Source: Minisyncoccota bacterium (GTDB lineage Bacteria; Patescibacteriota; Minisyncoccia; Phycocordibacterales; UBA2100). Taken from it: a stretch of 8,096 bases of DNA. The notes under the pieces are model-generated. The model was not told the DNA's origin. It searched no databases and was given only the letters and a program-made list of their open reading frames with translations. The stretch is taken from the NCBI GenBank assembly GCA_020058565.1, contig JAGVDT010000063.1:1-8096 (forward strand), written 5' to 3'. This document shows, in pieces, positions 1 through 5,805 of this stretch (position 1 is the first letter of the stretch; each line of letters begins with the position of its first letter). The position numbers and the translations under genes were made by a program.

Positions 1-171
1 ATCCGGGTCGTCTACCCGTACGGCTACACGGATTACACCATGACCGTCTATGGTCCGGGGGGCTCGAATTCCTGCCGCACCTACTACCAGCCGCCAATAT
101 ATTACCCGCAGTGGCAACCGCAGTATTGGCAGCAAATCGGCTACGGCACCGGCTATTATTACAATTTTTAA
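1..171 (+). CDS. C-terminal fragment of an Ig/PKD-like surface protein (5' end outside window)
   Basis: Frame 1 is open from the first base to a TAA at 169-171, giving the last 56 residues of a longer protein. The stretch YTDYTMTVYGPGGSNSC looks like the final strands of the Ig/PKD-like beta-sandwich domains common in surface proteins of Parcubacteria-type genomes, which typically end TYTMTVTGPGG.x.C. A low-complexity tail follows, rich in Tyr, Pro, Gln and Gly (PPIYYPQW, GYGTGYYYNF), and the protein ends there. The tail has no charged residue beyond one Arg near its start, which suggests an extracytoplasmic rather than enzymatic role. The next gene starts 3 bp after the stop, so the two are probably co-transcribed. 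The domain call rests on a short fragment. Confidence 0.6.
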   Translation: MRVVYPYGYTDYTMTVYGPGGSNSCRTYYQPPIYYPQWQPQYWQQIGYGTGYYYNF

Positions 172-174
172 GAA

Positions 175-924
175 ATGCGTATGCAGCTAAAAGGACTGAC
201 AGATTACACACAACCCCTGGTCGCAGCTGCCACGCTCTTGAGCCTTGCCGCCCTCTTGTCGGCAACGATCGGCGCGTACGCAGCCTACAAGATAAAAGTT
301 GCTGGCAATGTTATCGAAGTCACAGGATCGGCAAAAGAATCCGTCGAGTCAGACTTCGCGCGCTGGACGATTAATCTTGATACAAAGACCGGGATGGAAG
401 GCCAGCAGCAAGGACTCGACAGGCTGGATGCGGCCGCAAAGCGCATCGTGGCATATCTGGAGAAACAAGGCCTGAACGAAATCGAAACGCCGGCGCCGAG
501 TTCAAATCCGGACTACACGTATCCGGAAAGGTCCGCACCCGTGCAGGTTGGGTACACCGTTTCGCGCCAGATAATCGCGCGGTCGGCGGAGGTTGATACG
601 CTGACCGAGCTTTCCGGTAATTTATCTCCGCTTACGGGCCCTTCGTACAATGTGATATCAAACGGGCTTGAGCTTACCTATCAAAAGCTTCCGGAAAAGC
701 GTATAAAGCTTTTGTCCGAAGCTATCAAGGATGCCAAAGCGCGAGCAGAGGCGATCGCTAAAGAAACCGGCCGATCCGTCGGCGCGCTGCGATCGGCTTC
801 CGGTGGTGTCGTGCAGGTCCTTCCCCAAGGCGGAGTCGATATCAGCGACTATGGTTCATATGACACGCAAAGTAAAAGTAAAGACGTGATGGTGACCGTT
901 CGCGCAAGTTTTACTATTAATTAA
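175..924 (+). CDS. Membrane-anchored SIMPL-domain (DUF541) protein
   Basis: A 249-aa protein. Residues about 14-38 form one hydrophobic segment (LVAAATLLSLAALLSATIGAYAAY), with a short N-terminal tail, so the rest is probably outside the membrane. From residue 45 the sequence matches the SIMPL/DUF541 pattern: an opening IEVTGSAKESVESDFARWTI strand, a helical heptad-like stretch (QQQGLDRLDAAAKRIVAYL), the middle YTVSRQIIAR strand, the helix EKRIKLLSEAIKDAKARAEAIAKETG, and a closing VMVTVRASFTI strand. Family members are periplasmic or surface proteins of mostly unclear biochemical function. Length is usual for the family. The start could be ATG 175 or ATG 181; neither has a clear Shine-Dalgarno. 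It directly follows the surface-protein tail, consistent with an envelope operon. Confidence 0.88.
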   Translation: MRMQLKGLTDYTQPLVAAATLLSLAALLSATIGAYAAYKIKVAGNVIEVTGSAKESVESDFARWTINLDTKTGMEGQQQGLDRLDAAAKRIVAYLEKQGLNEIETPAPSSNPDYTYPERSAPVQVGYTVSRQIIARSAEVDTLTELSGNLSPLTGPSYNVISNGLELTYQKLPEKRIKLLSEAIKDAKARAEAIAKETGRSVGALRSASGGVVQVLPQGGVDISDYGSYDTQSKSKDVMVTVRASFTIN

Positions 925-944
925 CAATGGTCTCATTAACAATG
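920..944 (+). repeat. Tandem 10-bp direct repeat ATTAACAATG
   Basis: ATTAACAATG occurs at 920-929 and again at 935-944, a 15-bp period. The first copy covers the stop codon of the SIMPL gene and the second lies 14 bp before the next ATG. Each copy contains TTAACA, a 5/6 match to a -35 box, but no good -10 lies 16-18 bp downstream of either. It could be a binding site or chance in an AT-rich gap. Confidence 0.5.
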
Positions 945-958
945 ATCGTAAAAAATAT

Positions 959-1468
959 ATGACAACATCTCGACAAAAATCAGCGGCAAAGAAAAACATC
1001 AAGAAAGCGCAGGCGGCGTGGAAGGGCATGACCCATCGGCAGCACGCGCTCGCGCAGCCTCAGGGGCGCGGCAGAAAAAAGCCGGGGACTACCGGCAAGG
1101 GCAATTTTTATCGGATAGAGCTGCGCCCGAAAAGCCAGTTCAGCAGTTTCCGCGTGCAGGATGTCGGTAAAAAAGGAGGATTGGAGCGCCTTGCCGGCAG
1201 GCGCAGAAGCGGCAGTTGGGATGCGGTATCGTGGCTCGTTGCCAAAAACAAGGCGCAGGTGGTCGGAAAGCATCTCGAAATAACCGGCTCAAAGGAAAAA
1301 AGCGTCCTCAAACAACTGAAAGGACCGATAGTCCACGTAAAGGGGGATATTTTTAGAGCGCATCCGCGCAACGTCCCGGAAGCAGACAAGCCCACGCCGG
1401 CGATGCGGCGGGCACAGAAGACAAATATTAAAAAAGCCCAGCAAGCGAGAGCTAAAAGAAGCGTATGA
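959..1468 (+). CDS. Basic Lys/Arg-rich protein with duplicated NIKKAQ ends
   Basis: A 169-aa, strongly basic protein with no TM segment or signal peptide, so probably cytosolic. Residues 5-22 (RQKSAAKKNIKKAQAAWK) and 149-166 (MRRAQKTNIKKAQQARAK) are two copies of one short basic helix that flank a folded-looking core. The core contains NFYRIELRPKSQFSSFR (49-65), GLERLAGRRRSGSWDAVSWLV (74-94) and IVHVKGDIFRA (124-134). I associate this architecture with uncharacterised CPR proteins; the function is unknown. The charge and terminal helices suggest nucleic-acid or ribosome binding, which is inference only. ATG 959 has only A-rich sequence upstream. The ORF ends in a 4-bp ATGA overlap with the cupin gene, implying translational coupling. 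Confidence 0.8.
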   Translation: MTTSRQKSAAKKNIKKAQAAWKGMTHRQHALAQPQGRGRKKPGTTGKGNFYRIELRPKSQFSSFRVQDVGKKGGLERLAGRRRSGSWDAVSWLVAKNKAQVVGKHLEITGSKEKSVLKQLKGPIVHVKGDIFRAHPRNVPEADKPTPAMRRAQKTNIKKAQQARAKRSV

Positions 1469-1863
1469 AAGGATTTGTAGTAAACATCGAACAAGCAGCG
1501 CAGGATAATGAAAATTTTCGCCGTGTGCTGTATACGGATACAAATGTGCAGTTGGTTGTGATGTCGCTTCAGCCGCAGGAGGATATCGGTGAGGAAGTCC
1601 ACGACCTCGACCAATTCATCCGTGTGGAAAAAGGGGAAGGCGTTTCAGTGATCGACGGCGTCGAGCATGCGCTCGCAGACGGCATAGCCCTCGTGGTGCC
1701 GAACGGAACGCGCCACAACATACGCAATACTTCGGCTGACATGCCGATGAAGCTCTATACGGTGTATGCGCCGCCTAACCATAAAGACGGTATCGTCCAC
1801 AAAACCAAAGCAGATGCGCAGGCCGACGAGTCGGAGCATTTCGACGGCAAGACCACCGAATAA
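1465..1863 (+). CDS. Small single-domain cupin protein
   Basis: A 132-aa one-domain cupin (double-stranded beta-barrel). Motif 1 is at residues 42-59 (GEEVHDLDQFIRVEKGEG) and motif 2 at about 73-88 (GIALVVPNGTRHNIRN). Likely metal ligands are His46, Glu55 and His84. The usual second histidine of HxH is replaced in the EVHDLDQ segment, with Asp49 or Gln50 as alternatives. A conserved-looking C-terminal extension follows (YAPPNHKDGIVHKTKADA and final DGKTTE). Small cupins of this type may bind a metal and a small molecule; no substrate can be read from the sequence. It begins inside the stop of the preceding gene (ATGA) and is followed 1 bp after its stop by the DUF4342 ATG, so it sits firmly within an operon. 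Confidence 0.9.
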   Translation: MKGFVVNIEQAAQDNENFRRVLYTDTNVQLVVMSLQPQEDIGEEVHDLDQFIRVEKGEGVSVIDGVEHALADGIALVVPNGTRHNIRNTSADMPMKLYTVYAPPNHKDGIVHKTKADAQADESEHFDGKTTE

Positions 1864-1864
1864 T

Positions 1865-2098
1865 ATGTCGACCGAAGAATTCAAAATAAACGGCGAAGAA
1901 TTGCTCGCAAAGATCAAAGCGCTCATCCATGAGGGCAACATCCGCCGTATCACCATCAAAAACGAAGCAGGGGAAACCGTTATGGAAATCCCGCTGACTA
2001 TCGGCGCTGTCGGCGCAATTTTACTGCCTACTTTGGCTGCGGTTGGAGCCATAGCGGCGCTACTTACTAAATGTTCGATTATTGTTGAAAAGAAATAA
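1865..2098 (+). CDS. DUF4342 domain protein
   Basis: A 77-aa protein that fits DUF4342 over its full length. The N-terminal part EEFKINGEELLAKIKALIHEGNIRRITIKNE (4-34) is a helix followed by a strand that looks like a short fold. EIPLTIGAVGAILLPTLAAVGAIAALLTK (41-69) is a Gly/Ala-rich hydrophobic segment long enough to enter the membrane, and IIVEKK closes the protein. Family function is unknown. The same frame stays open upstream to an ATG at 1766, but that would add 33 residues of cupin antiframe sequence. ATG 1865, 1 bp after the cupin TAA, gives the normal family N-terminus and is preferred. The next gene follows after 8 bp. Confidence 0.9.
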   Translation: MSTEEFKINGEELLAKIKALIHEGNIRRITIKNEAGETVMEIPLTIGAVGAILLPTLAAVGAIAALLTKCSIIVEKK

Positions 2099-2106
2099 TC
2101 TATTGT

Positions 2107-3246
2107 ATGAAAAAGAGAATCGCAATCGCAGGAATAGTTTCGGCGCTTTTCGCTCTCCCGTTTGCGGCAAGCGCGGCGCAATTTAAAGCAGAAGAAAATC
2201 CGTCGCTCGGCACGGGAGAGACGGTGCAGGGCAATCTGTATATGGGCGGTGGCAATGTTTCGAGCGCGGGAAACGTGCGCGGCGACCTGATAGTCGGCGG
2301 CGGCAACATCATCGTCAGCGGACCGATTCAAAACGACCTTTTGGCAGGAGGGGGCTCTATTACCGTGACCTCTGATATCGGAGGTGATTTACGCATCGGC
2401 GGCGGCAACATCACGGTGCAGGGTAAAGTCGCCGGGGACGCGATTATTGGCGGCGGGCAGGTGACGATCGGCGGGGCTGGCGTAGGCGGAGATGCGGCAA
2501 TCGGAGGCGGTGCAATCACCCTGACCGCGCCGGTCACCGGCAACGTAAAAATAGGCGGCGGGGAGGTAAAAATCGACGCGCCGGTCAGAGGCAACGTCGA
2601 GATCATGGCCGAAAAGGTCACGCTCGGACCGCGTGCCGTTATCGAGGGAAATCTAACATATAGTGCGAACGAGGCGGCGACCATGCAGGAAGGCGCAGTG
2701 GTCCGTGGCGAAACGGAGTTCAAACAAATTGAGCAACCATCCAACGGAATATCAGCGGCGGCGATAGGCGCTTTCTTTACGCTCGCGCCACTCGCAAAAC
2801 TCCTGATGTCGTTTGCCGGAGCACTGGCAATCTATCTGATTTTCCCTCGATACGCTCGGGAGCTTATTGCGGATTTTACGGCCAAGCCATTGGAAAACCT
2901 TGGACGCGGATTCGTCACGTTTATCGTAATGCCTGTCGGTTCGATTATTCTGATGCTAACAATAATCGGCGTGCCTCTGGGGGCAATAGGTCTGCTCGGC
3001 TTCATTATCACGATGATTTTCGTGTCGCTTATCGCACCTATTGTCACCGGCTCGGTCGTCCATGCATGGATCTGGAAGCCCGCGGAGTATCAAGTGAATT
3101 GGTGGATAATCATGATGGGGGTCGTTATCTATTTCCTGCTCGGATTCGTCCCGTTAGTCGGCTGGCTTGCGAAGTTCGGCATTATGCTAATTTCACTCGG
3201 AGCGGCCGTTGCCCTCAAATGGCGCATCGCTAAAGAGTGGCGATAA
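2107..3246 (+). CDS. Secreted polymer-forming (bactofilin-like) beta-helix protein with C-terminal membrane domain
   Basis: A 379-aa protein. Residues 1-23 are a signal peptide (KKR, hydrophobic core, ASA cleavage motif). Residues about 40-203 are a right-handed beta-helix of the polymer-forming type. A GGG[NSQAE] turn recurs at 47, 64, 81, 98, 115, 133 and 150 with steps of 17, 17, 17, 17, 18 and 17, and G[ND]..IGGG-like strands lie between. Residues 215-375 are hydrophobic, with about four to six TM helices (roughly 218-246, 268-290, 293-320, 332-350 and 352-372). Classical bactofilins are cytosolic filament formers of about 120-200 aa; the signal peptide and TM domain place this helix outside the membrane and anchor it there. 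It is likely a scaffold on or under the surface layer. It lies 8 bp after DUF4342 and 10 bp before the small membrane protein. Confidence 0.9.
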   Translation: MKKRIAIAGIVSALFALPFAASAAQFKAEENPSLGTGETVQGNLYMGGGNVSSAGNVRGDLIVGGGNIIVSGPIQNDLLAGGGSITVTSDIGGDLRIGGGNITVQGKVAGDAIIGGGQVTIGGAGVGGDAAIGGGAITLTAPVTGNVKIGGGEVKIDAPVRGNVEIMAEKVTLGPRAVIEGNLTYSANEAATMQEGAVVRGETEFKQIEQPSNGISAAAIGAFFTLAPLAKLLMSFAGALAIYLIFPRYARELIADFTAKPLENLGRGFVTFIVMPVGSIILMLTIIGVPLGAIGLLGFIITMIFVSLIAPIVTGSVVHAWIWKPAEYQVNWWIIMMGVVIYFLLGFVPLVGWLAKFGIMLISLGAAVALKWRIAKEWR

Positions 3247-3256
3247 CGTAAAAACT

Positions 3257-3421
3257 ATGGAAAAGATTAAAATCGAACACCATACGCTCAGTGGAGGCAT
3301 GTGGATCGCTGCGTGGCTCTTTACGATCGGCTTTCTGCATTTGTCTTTCTGGCAGGGCGTCCTTGCGTTACTGATTTGGCCGTACTATCTGGGTGCGCAC
3401 CTTAGCATGTTGGGCATGTAG
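3257..3421 (+). CDS. Small membrane protein, 54 aa
   Basis: The frame is open further upstream, but ATG 3257, 10 bp after the stop of the polymer-forming gene, gives the compact start MEKIKIEHHTLSGGMWIAAW; an earlier ATG at 3209 would lie inside the previous gene. Residues about 14-48 are hydrophobic and aromatic (MWIAAWLFTIGFLHLSFW, then VLALLIWPYYLGAHLSML) and could form two short TM helices joined at QG. Function is unknown. I recall similar short 'HTLSGGMWIA' proteins in CPR genomes, but cannot verify that here. It ends 3 bp before the GerMN gene, so it belongs to the same operon. Confidence 0.75.
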   Translation: MEKIKIEHHTLSGGMWIAAWLFTIGFLHLSFWQGVLALLIWPYYLGAHLSMLGM

Positions 3422-3424
3422 ACA

Positions 3425-4180
3425 ATGGACTGGAAAGTTCCGATTGGGATACTGATTCTTCCGCTCGCTGCATGTCTTCTATGGTTTGTCTTCCTTCATC
3501 GGGCGGCTCCGACGAGTGTCCTTTTCGAGTCAGAAGGCAACCTCGTTAAAGATAATCCAGGCTTTGAATCTGGCGAATGGTATCTGTCGTACGAGCAGCC
3601 AGGAAAGCCAGGGCTTGCGGTGAAATTGTCCTTCGATAGTAAAAGCAGATGTAAAAGAAAAGAGGTTCAGGGTTTGTGCGACATGTCCTTCGAGCTGGGA
3701 GAACGCGTGCGTATCGAAGGAAAGAAAGCGGGTGATACCGTGCGAGTCGTCACACTGACCTACGTGGATATACCTTCAGAAAGTGGACTAGCAATAAAGC
3801 TCTATTTCTACAATCCCGCGCTGGATCAGGGTCCTGGCGGAGCGCAATGTACCGAAAAAGGTCTTGTCGCGGTGCCCCGAGTAATCCCGCAAACATCCAC
3901 GCCACTAACGGAGTCGATAAAGCTCTTGCTACGAGGCGAGCTATCAGAAGAAGAGCACGGCCAAGGTATCACCACCGAGTTTCCGCTTGCGGGCGTAGCT
4001 CTAAAGCACGCAGAAATTATAAATGGTATCGCGACGCTTACATTTGAGGACCCGCAAAACAAAACTGGAGGTGGCGCTTGTAGGACCGCAATCCTCGCAC
4101 GCCAGGTAGAAGCCACTGCAAAACAGTTTCCGACGGTTAAAAGTGTGCGCCTCATGCCCGAAGAGGCATTCCAACCCTGA
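3425..4180 (+). CDS. Membrane-anchored GerMN-domain protein
   Basis: A 251-aa protein. Residues 5-24 are one hydrophobic anchor (VPIGILILPLAACLLWFVFL), leaving the remainder outside. Residues about 46-114 form a small beta-rich module (GFESGEWYLSYEQPG, KLSFDSKSRC, ERVRIEGKKAGDTVRVVTLTYV) resembling an OB/SH3-like fold, with Cys76 and Cys85 positioned for a possible disulfide. Residues about 122-246 match GerMN: an opening LAIKLYFYNP strand, TPLTESIKLLLRGELSEEE, the VALKHAEIINGIATLTFED hairpin, and the ACRTAILARQVEATAKQFPTVKSVRLMP helix-strand. GerMN is known from spore germination protein GerM and from lipoproteins, where it is thought to act in the envelope; no spore role is implied here. 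It is the last gene of the cluster. Confidence 0.87.
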   Translation: MDWKVPIGILILPLAACLLWFVFLHRAAPTSVLFESEGNLVKDNPGFESGEWYLSYEQPGKPGLAVKLSFDSKSRCKRKEVQGLCDMSFELGERVRIEGKKAGDTVRVVTLTYVDIPSESGLAIKLYFYNPALDQGPGGAQCTEKGLVAVPRVIPQTSTPLTESIKLLLRGELSEEEHGQGITTEFPLAGVALKHAEIINGIATLTFEDPQNKTGGGACRTAILARQVEATAKQFPTVKSVRLMPEEAFQP

Positions 4181-4213
4181 TGCGCGGATCGTAGCCGCCT
4201 AGCATCTGATTTT
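4179..4213 (+). terminator. Putative Rho-independent terminator of the envelope operon
   Basis: GATGC (4179-4183) plus GCGG (4184-4187) pair with CCGC (4195-4198) and GCATC (4202-4206). This makes a 9-bp stem with a 7-nt loop ATCGTAG and a 3-nt CTA bulge on the 3' side. TGATTTT follows, with four T at 4210-4213. The structure begins inside the stop codon of the GerMN gene. The short T-run and the bulge keep confidence moderate. Confidence 0.5.
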
Positions 4214-4245
4214 GCTGTTAGACAGCATTGGGTACAATGCCCAAA
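4210..4245 (+). promoter_or_regulatory. Promoter of the M24 gene, leaderless start, with palindrome over -10
   Basis: The -10 box TACAAT (4233-4238) matches TATAAT at 5/6. A weak -35 is TTTTGC (4210-4215, 17-bp spacer); TTGCTG at 4212 would leave only 15 bp. If the last base of the -10 is position -7, +1 is 4245, the A of the ATG, so the transcript is probably leaderless. The -10 lies in a perfect inverted repeat GCATTG-GGTA-CAATGC (4225-4240). The same element recurs before the 7759 gene. Confidence 0.6.
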
Positions 4246-4979
4246 TGCCCAGACAGAAATCGGCAGCAGAGATTGTTGCAATAGAATCGGCTCAGCGAGC
4301 GACTGAAACAGCGATGGCTGATGTGATCGAGTATCTGCGTACCTCTGTCGCGCCGACCTCTGAAGAAGCACATGCAATCATCGACCGTGTGTTGCTCGAG
4401 CATGATTGTGATTCCCCTGAGGGTCACATAGTGGCAGGTGGCGCGCAGGCGGTAGAACCACACGAAAGGGGGCATGGCAGGATTAATCACGGGGAGGCAA
4501 TAGTGATAGACATATTTCCGCGATCAAAAACAAGCGGCTACTTCGCCGACATGACCCGCACCGTCTGCATTGGAGAGCCGTCGGAAGAGCTGCAAAAAAT
4601 GTACGACACCGTGCTTGGCGCCCAGGAACTAGCGATATCGATGCTTGCGCCGAGCGTTGCGTGCAAATCCGTACAGGTAGCCGTAGAAAAATATTTTGTC
4701 GAAAAAGGCTACGAAACATCCGGCAAAGGCAAAGAATTTTCTTTTGCCGAGGGATTCGTGCATTCGATAGGGCATGGTGTCGGGCGTGAAGTGCATGAGC
4801 CACCATACTTTTCCAAAAAACGCGACGACGTGCTGATGGTCGGCGATGTAGTCACGGTAGAGCCGGGGCTCTACTATAAAAATATTGGCGGGGTCCGCAT
4901 AGAAGATCTACTCGTGATCACCGAAGATGGGCACCGCAATCTGACAAATTTCAGCAAGAACTTATCAGTTCGTCGATAG
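4245..4979 (+). CDS. M24 family metallopeptidase (Xaa-Pro aminopeptidase-like), catalytic domain only
   Basis: A 244-aa pita-bread metallopeptidase expected to remove N-terminal residues (X-Pro type) in the cytosol using two metal ions. All five canonical ligands are present: Asp89 (IVIDIF), Asp102 (YFADMTRT), His177 (SIGHGVG), Glu206 (TVEPGLY) and Glu220 (VRIEDLL). Supporting histidines are His73 (PHERGHG) and His184 (VHEPP). [15 protein letters not shown] and TVEPGLYY favour the M24B PepP/PepQ group over methionine aminopeptidase. Residues 1-30 ([18 protein letters not shown]) correspond to the linker after the creatinase-like N-terminal domain of full-length, roughly 350-aa relatives, so that domain is absent. 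An in-frame TTG at 4212 would extend the N-terminus by 11 residues, but it overlaps the promoter, so ATG 4245 is preferred. It is likely monocistronic. Confidence 0.93.
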   Translation: MPRQKSAAEIVAIESAQRATETAMADVIEYLRTSVAPTSEEAHAIIDRVLLEHDCDSPEGHIVAGGAQAVEPHERGHGRINHGEAIVIDIFPRSKTSGYFADMTRTVCIGEPSEELQKMYDTVLGAQELAISMLAPSVACKSVQVAVEKYFVEKGYETSGKGKEFSFAEGFVHSIGHGVGREVHEPPYFSKKRDDVLMVGDVVTVEPGLYYKNIGGVRIEDLLVITEDGHRNLTNFSKNLSVRR

Positions 4980-5019
4980 AGTACTGATTTTGATAGACTT
5001 CATACCTGAATTTGCAGCA

Positions 5020-5047
5020 TTGACCGATTTTTGTAAGGTGAAATAAT
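5020..5047 (+). promoter_or_regulatory. Putative promoter of the 5084 gene
   Basis: TTGACC (5020-5025, 5/6 to TTGACA) is followed after 16 bp by AATAAT (5042-5047, 5/6 to TATAAT). The predicted start at about 5054 gives a leader of about 30 nt before ATG 5084. The -10 lies inside the inverted repeat 5037-5066, so promoter activity and that element cannot be independent. Confidence 0.5.
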
Positions 5048-5073
5048 TCACTCAGCATTATTCACCACTTTTT
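5037..5073 (+). promoter_or_regulatory. Inverted repeat with T-run: terminator or operator
   Basis: GGTGAA (5037-5042) and TAAT (5044-5047) pair with ATTA (5057-5060) and TTCACC (5061-5066). This gives a 10-bp stem with one bulged A (5043) and a 9-nt loop, followed by AC and TTTTT (5069-5073). That can be a terminator for the M24 gene. The left arm also forms a second dyad, GTGAA-ATAA-TTCAC (5038-5051), so three GTGAA half-sites crowd the -10 of the next gene, which fits a repressor site better. There is no other terminator candidate between 4980 and 5083. Confidence 0.5.
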
Positions 5074-5083
5074 AAAAAGTTAT

Positions 5084-5791
5084 ATGAGCGGACCGGAATC
5101 AATAAAACAAACAGGGTATTCGAGCGATGCTGAAGTAAACAAGATGACTGAAAAAGCGATAGTTGCTATAAAACGCGCCGGGGCTGAAGAGCCTGATTTT
5201 GGCGAAATGGATGTTGAGAAGCTTCGCAAGAAGGCTACGCTTGCGATGAAAGCTGACGCTGGTAATGCGGAGACAAGATTTCGTCCGGGCAACAGACTTC
5301 GAACGTATACCGGGGTCAGGAACCCGGATGGTACTTTGAAAGACGAAACATACAATGGAGAGTCTTTTATCAAGGAAAATTCGACGATCTACAGAAACAT
5401 TGATCCACTCAGATATCCAGCAGATGAGCCTGACCCCTCGATTCGAAACTTTCCTATAATGGGGCACTATGAGGCCGATGGGACATTTGTTGAGGGTATT
5501 GGCCCGGACACTTTGTATAACGAGTACGCAACCGATGCTCCTGATCATCCAAAGAAGAAATATGGCATAGAGCCAAAACCAAGAGAGTGGACCGAGGGAA
5601 TGGCTCAAATCCCAAGTTATTTGGTGGAAATTCCTGAAGGTAAGGGAGACATTCAGGTAAATACTGCGGGTGGCAAAAAGATTTCAGTGAAAGGCGGAGA
5701 TTTTATTGTACTTGATGAATTGGGAGAAGGTAAAGTTGGTGTACAGGCGATAGAAAGGGCTTCTAAAGAAAGAACGTATAATCCCTGGTAA
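5084..5791 (+). CDS. Hypothetical soluble protein, AT-richer than its neighbours
   Basis: A 235-aa protein I do not recognise. It has no signal peptide, TM helix or cysteine, and is rich in Glu, Lys, Asp, Gly and Pro. Residues 14-60 look helical (DAEVNKMTEKAIVAIKRA, MDVEKLRKKATLAMK). Residues 65-175 are loop-rich with many Pro/Asp/Tyr (RFRPGNRLRTYTGVRNPDG, DPLRYPADEPDPS, FPIMGHYEADGTFVEGIG). Residues 178-235 form a small beta-rich unit ending GGDFIVLDELGEGKVGVQAIERASKERTY, which resembles the xGDyIV..x..F..TY pattern of PGDYG-like domains; that resemblance is weak. By eye the coding sequence is clearly AT-richer than flanking genes, with AT-ending codons such as ATA, GAT and TTT, hinting at different ancestry. 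ATG 5084 follows AAAAAG (5074-5079), a poor SD. Confidence 0.78.
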   Translation: MSGPESIKQTGYSSDAEVNKMTEKAIVAIKRAGAEEPDFGEMDVEKLRKKATLAMKADAGNAETRFRPGNRLRTYTGVRNPDGTLKDETYNGESFIKENSTIYRNIDPLRYPADEPDPSIRNFPIMGHYEADGTFVEGIGPDTLYNEYATDAPDHPKKKYGIEPKPREWTEGMAQIPSYLVEIPEGKGDIQVNTAGGKKISVKGGDFIVLDELGEGKVGVQAIERASKERTYNPW

Positions 5792-5805
5792 ATATTTGTT
5801 GGCTT

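Noticed and set aside
1766..1864. N-terminal extension of the DUF4342 gene from ATG 1766
   Set aside because: The extra 33 residues overlap the cupin in another frame and do not belong to the DUF4342 domain; ATG 1865 gives the normal family start.
1645..2331. 228-aa minus-strand ORF crossing the cupin, DUF4342 and polymer-forming genes
   Set aside because: It spans three well-supported + strand genes and has no recognisable protein features.
2242..2560. Repeat DNA as a CRISPR-like or tandem-repeat array
   Set aside because: The period is 51 bp because of the 17-residue beta-helix. Units vary at synonymous and non-synonymous sites, there are no constant repeats with unique spacers, and the frame is continuous.
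2328..2744. Minus-strand ORF over the polymer-forming gene, rich in Pro/Ile
   Set aside because: It is a shadow of the GGC/ATC repeats of the beta-helix, with no independent start signal.
4212..4244. TTG start of the M24 gene
   Set aside because: It would place coding sequence over the -35/-10 region. The ATG at 4245 begins exactly at the predicted +1 and at the natural start of the domain.
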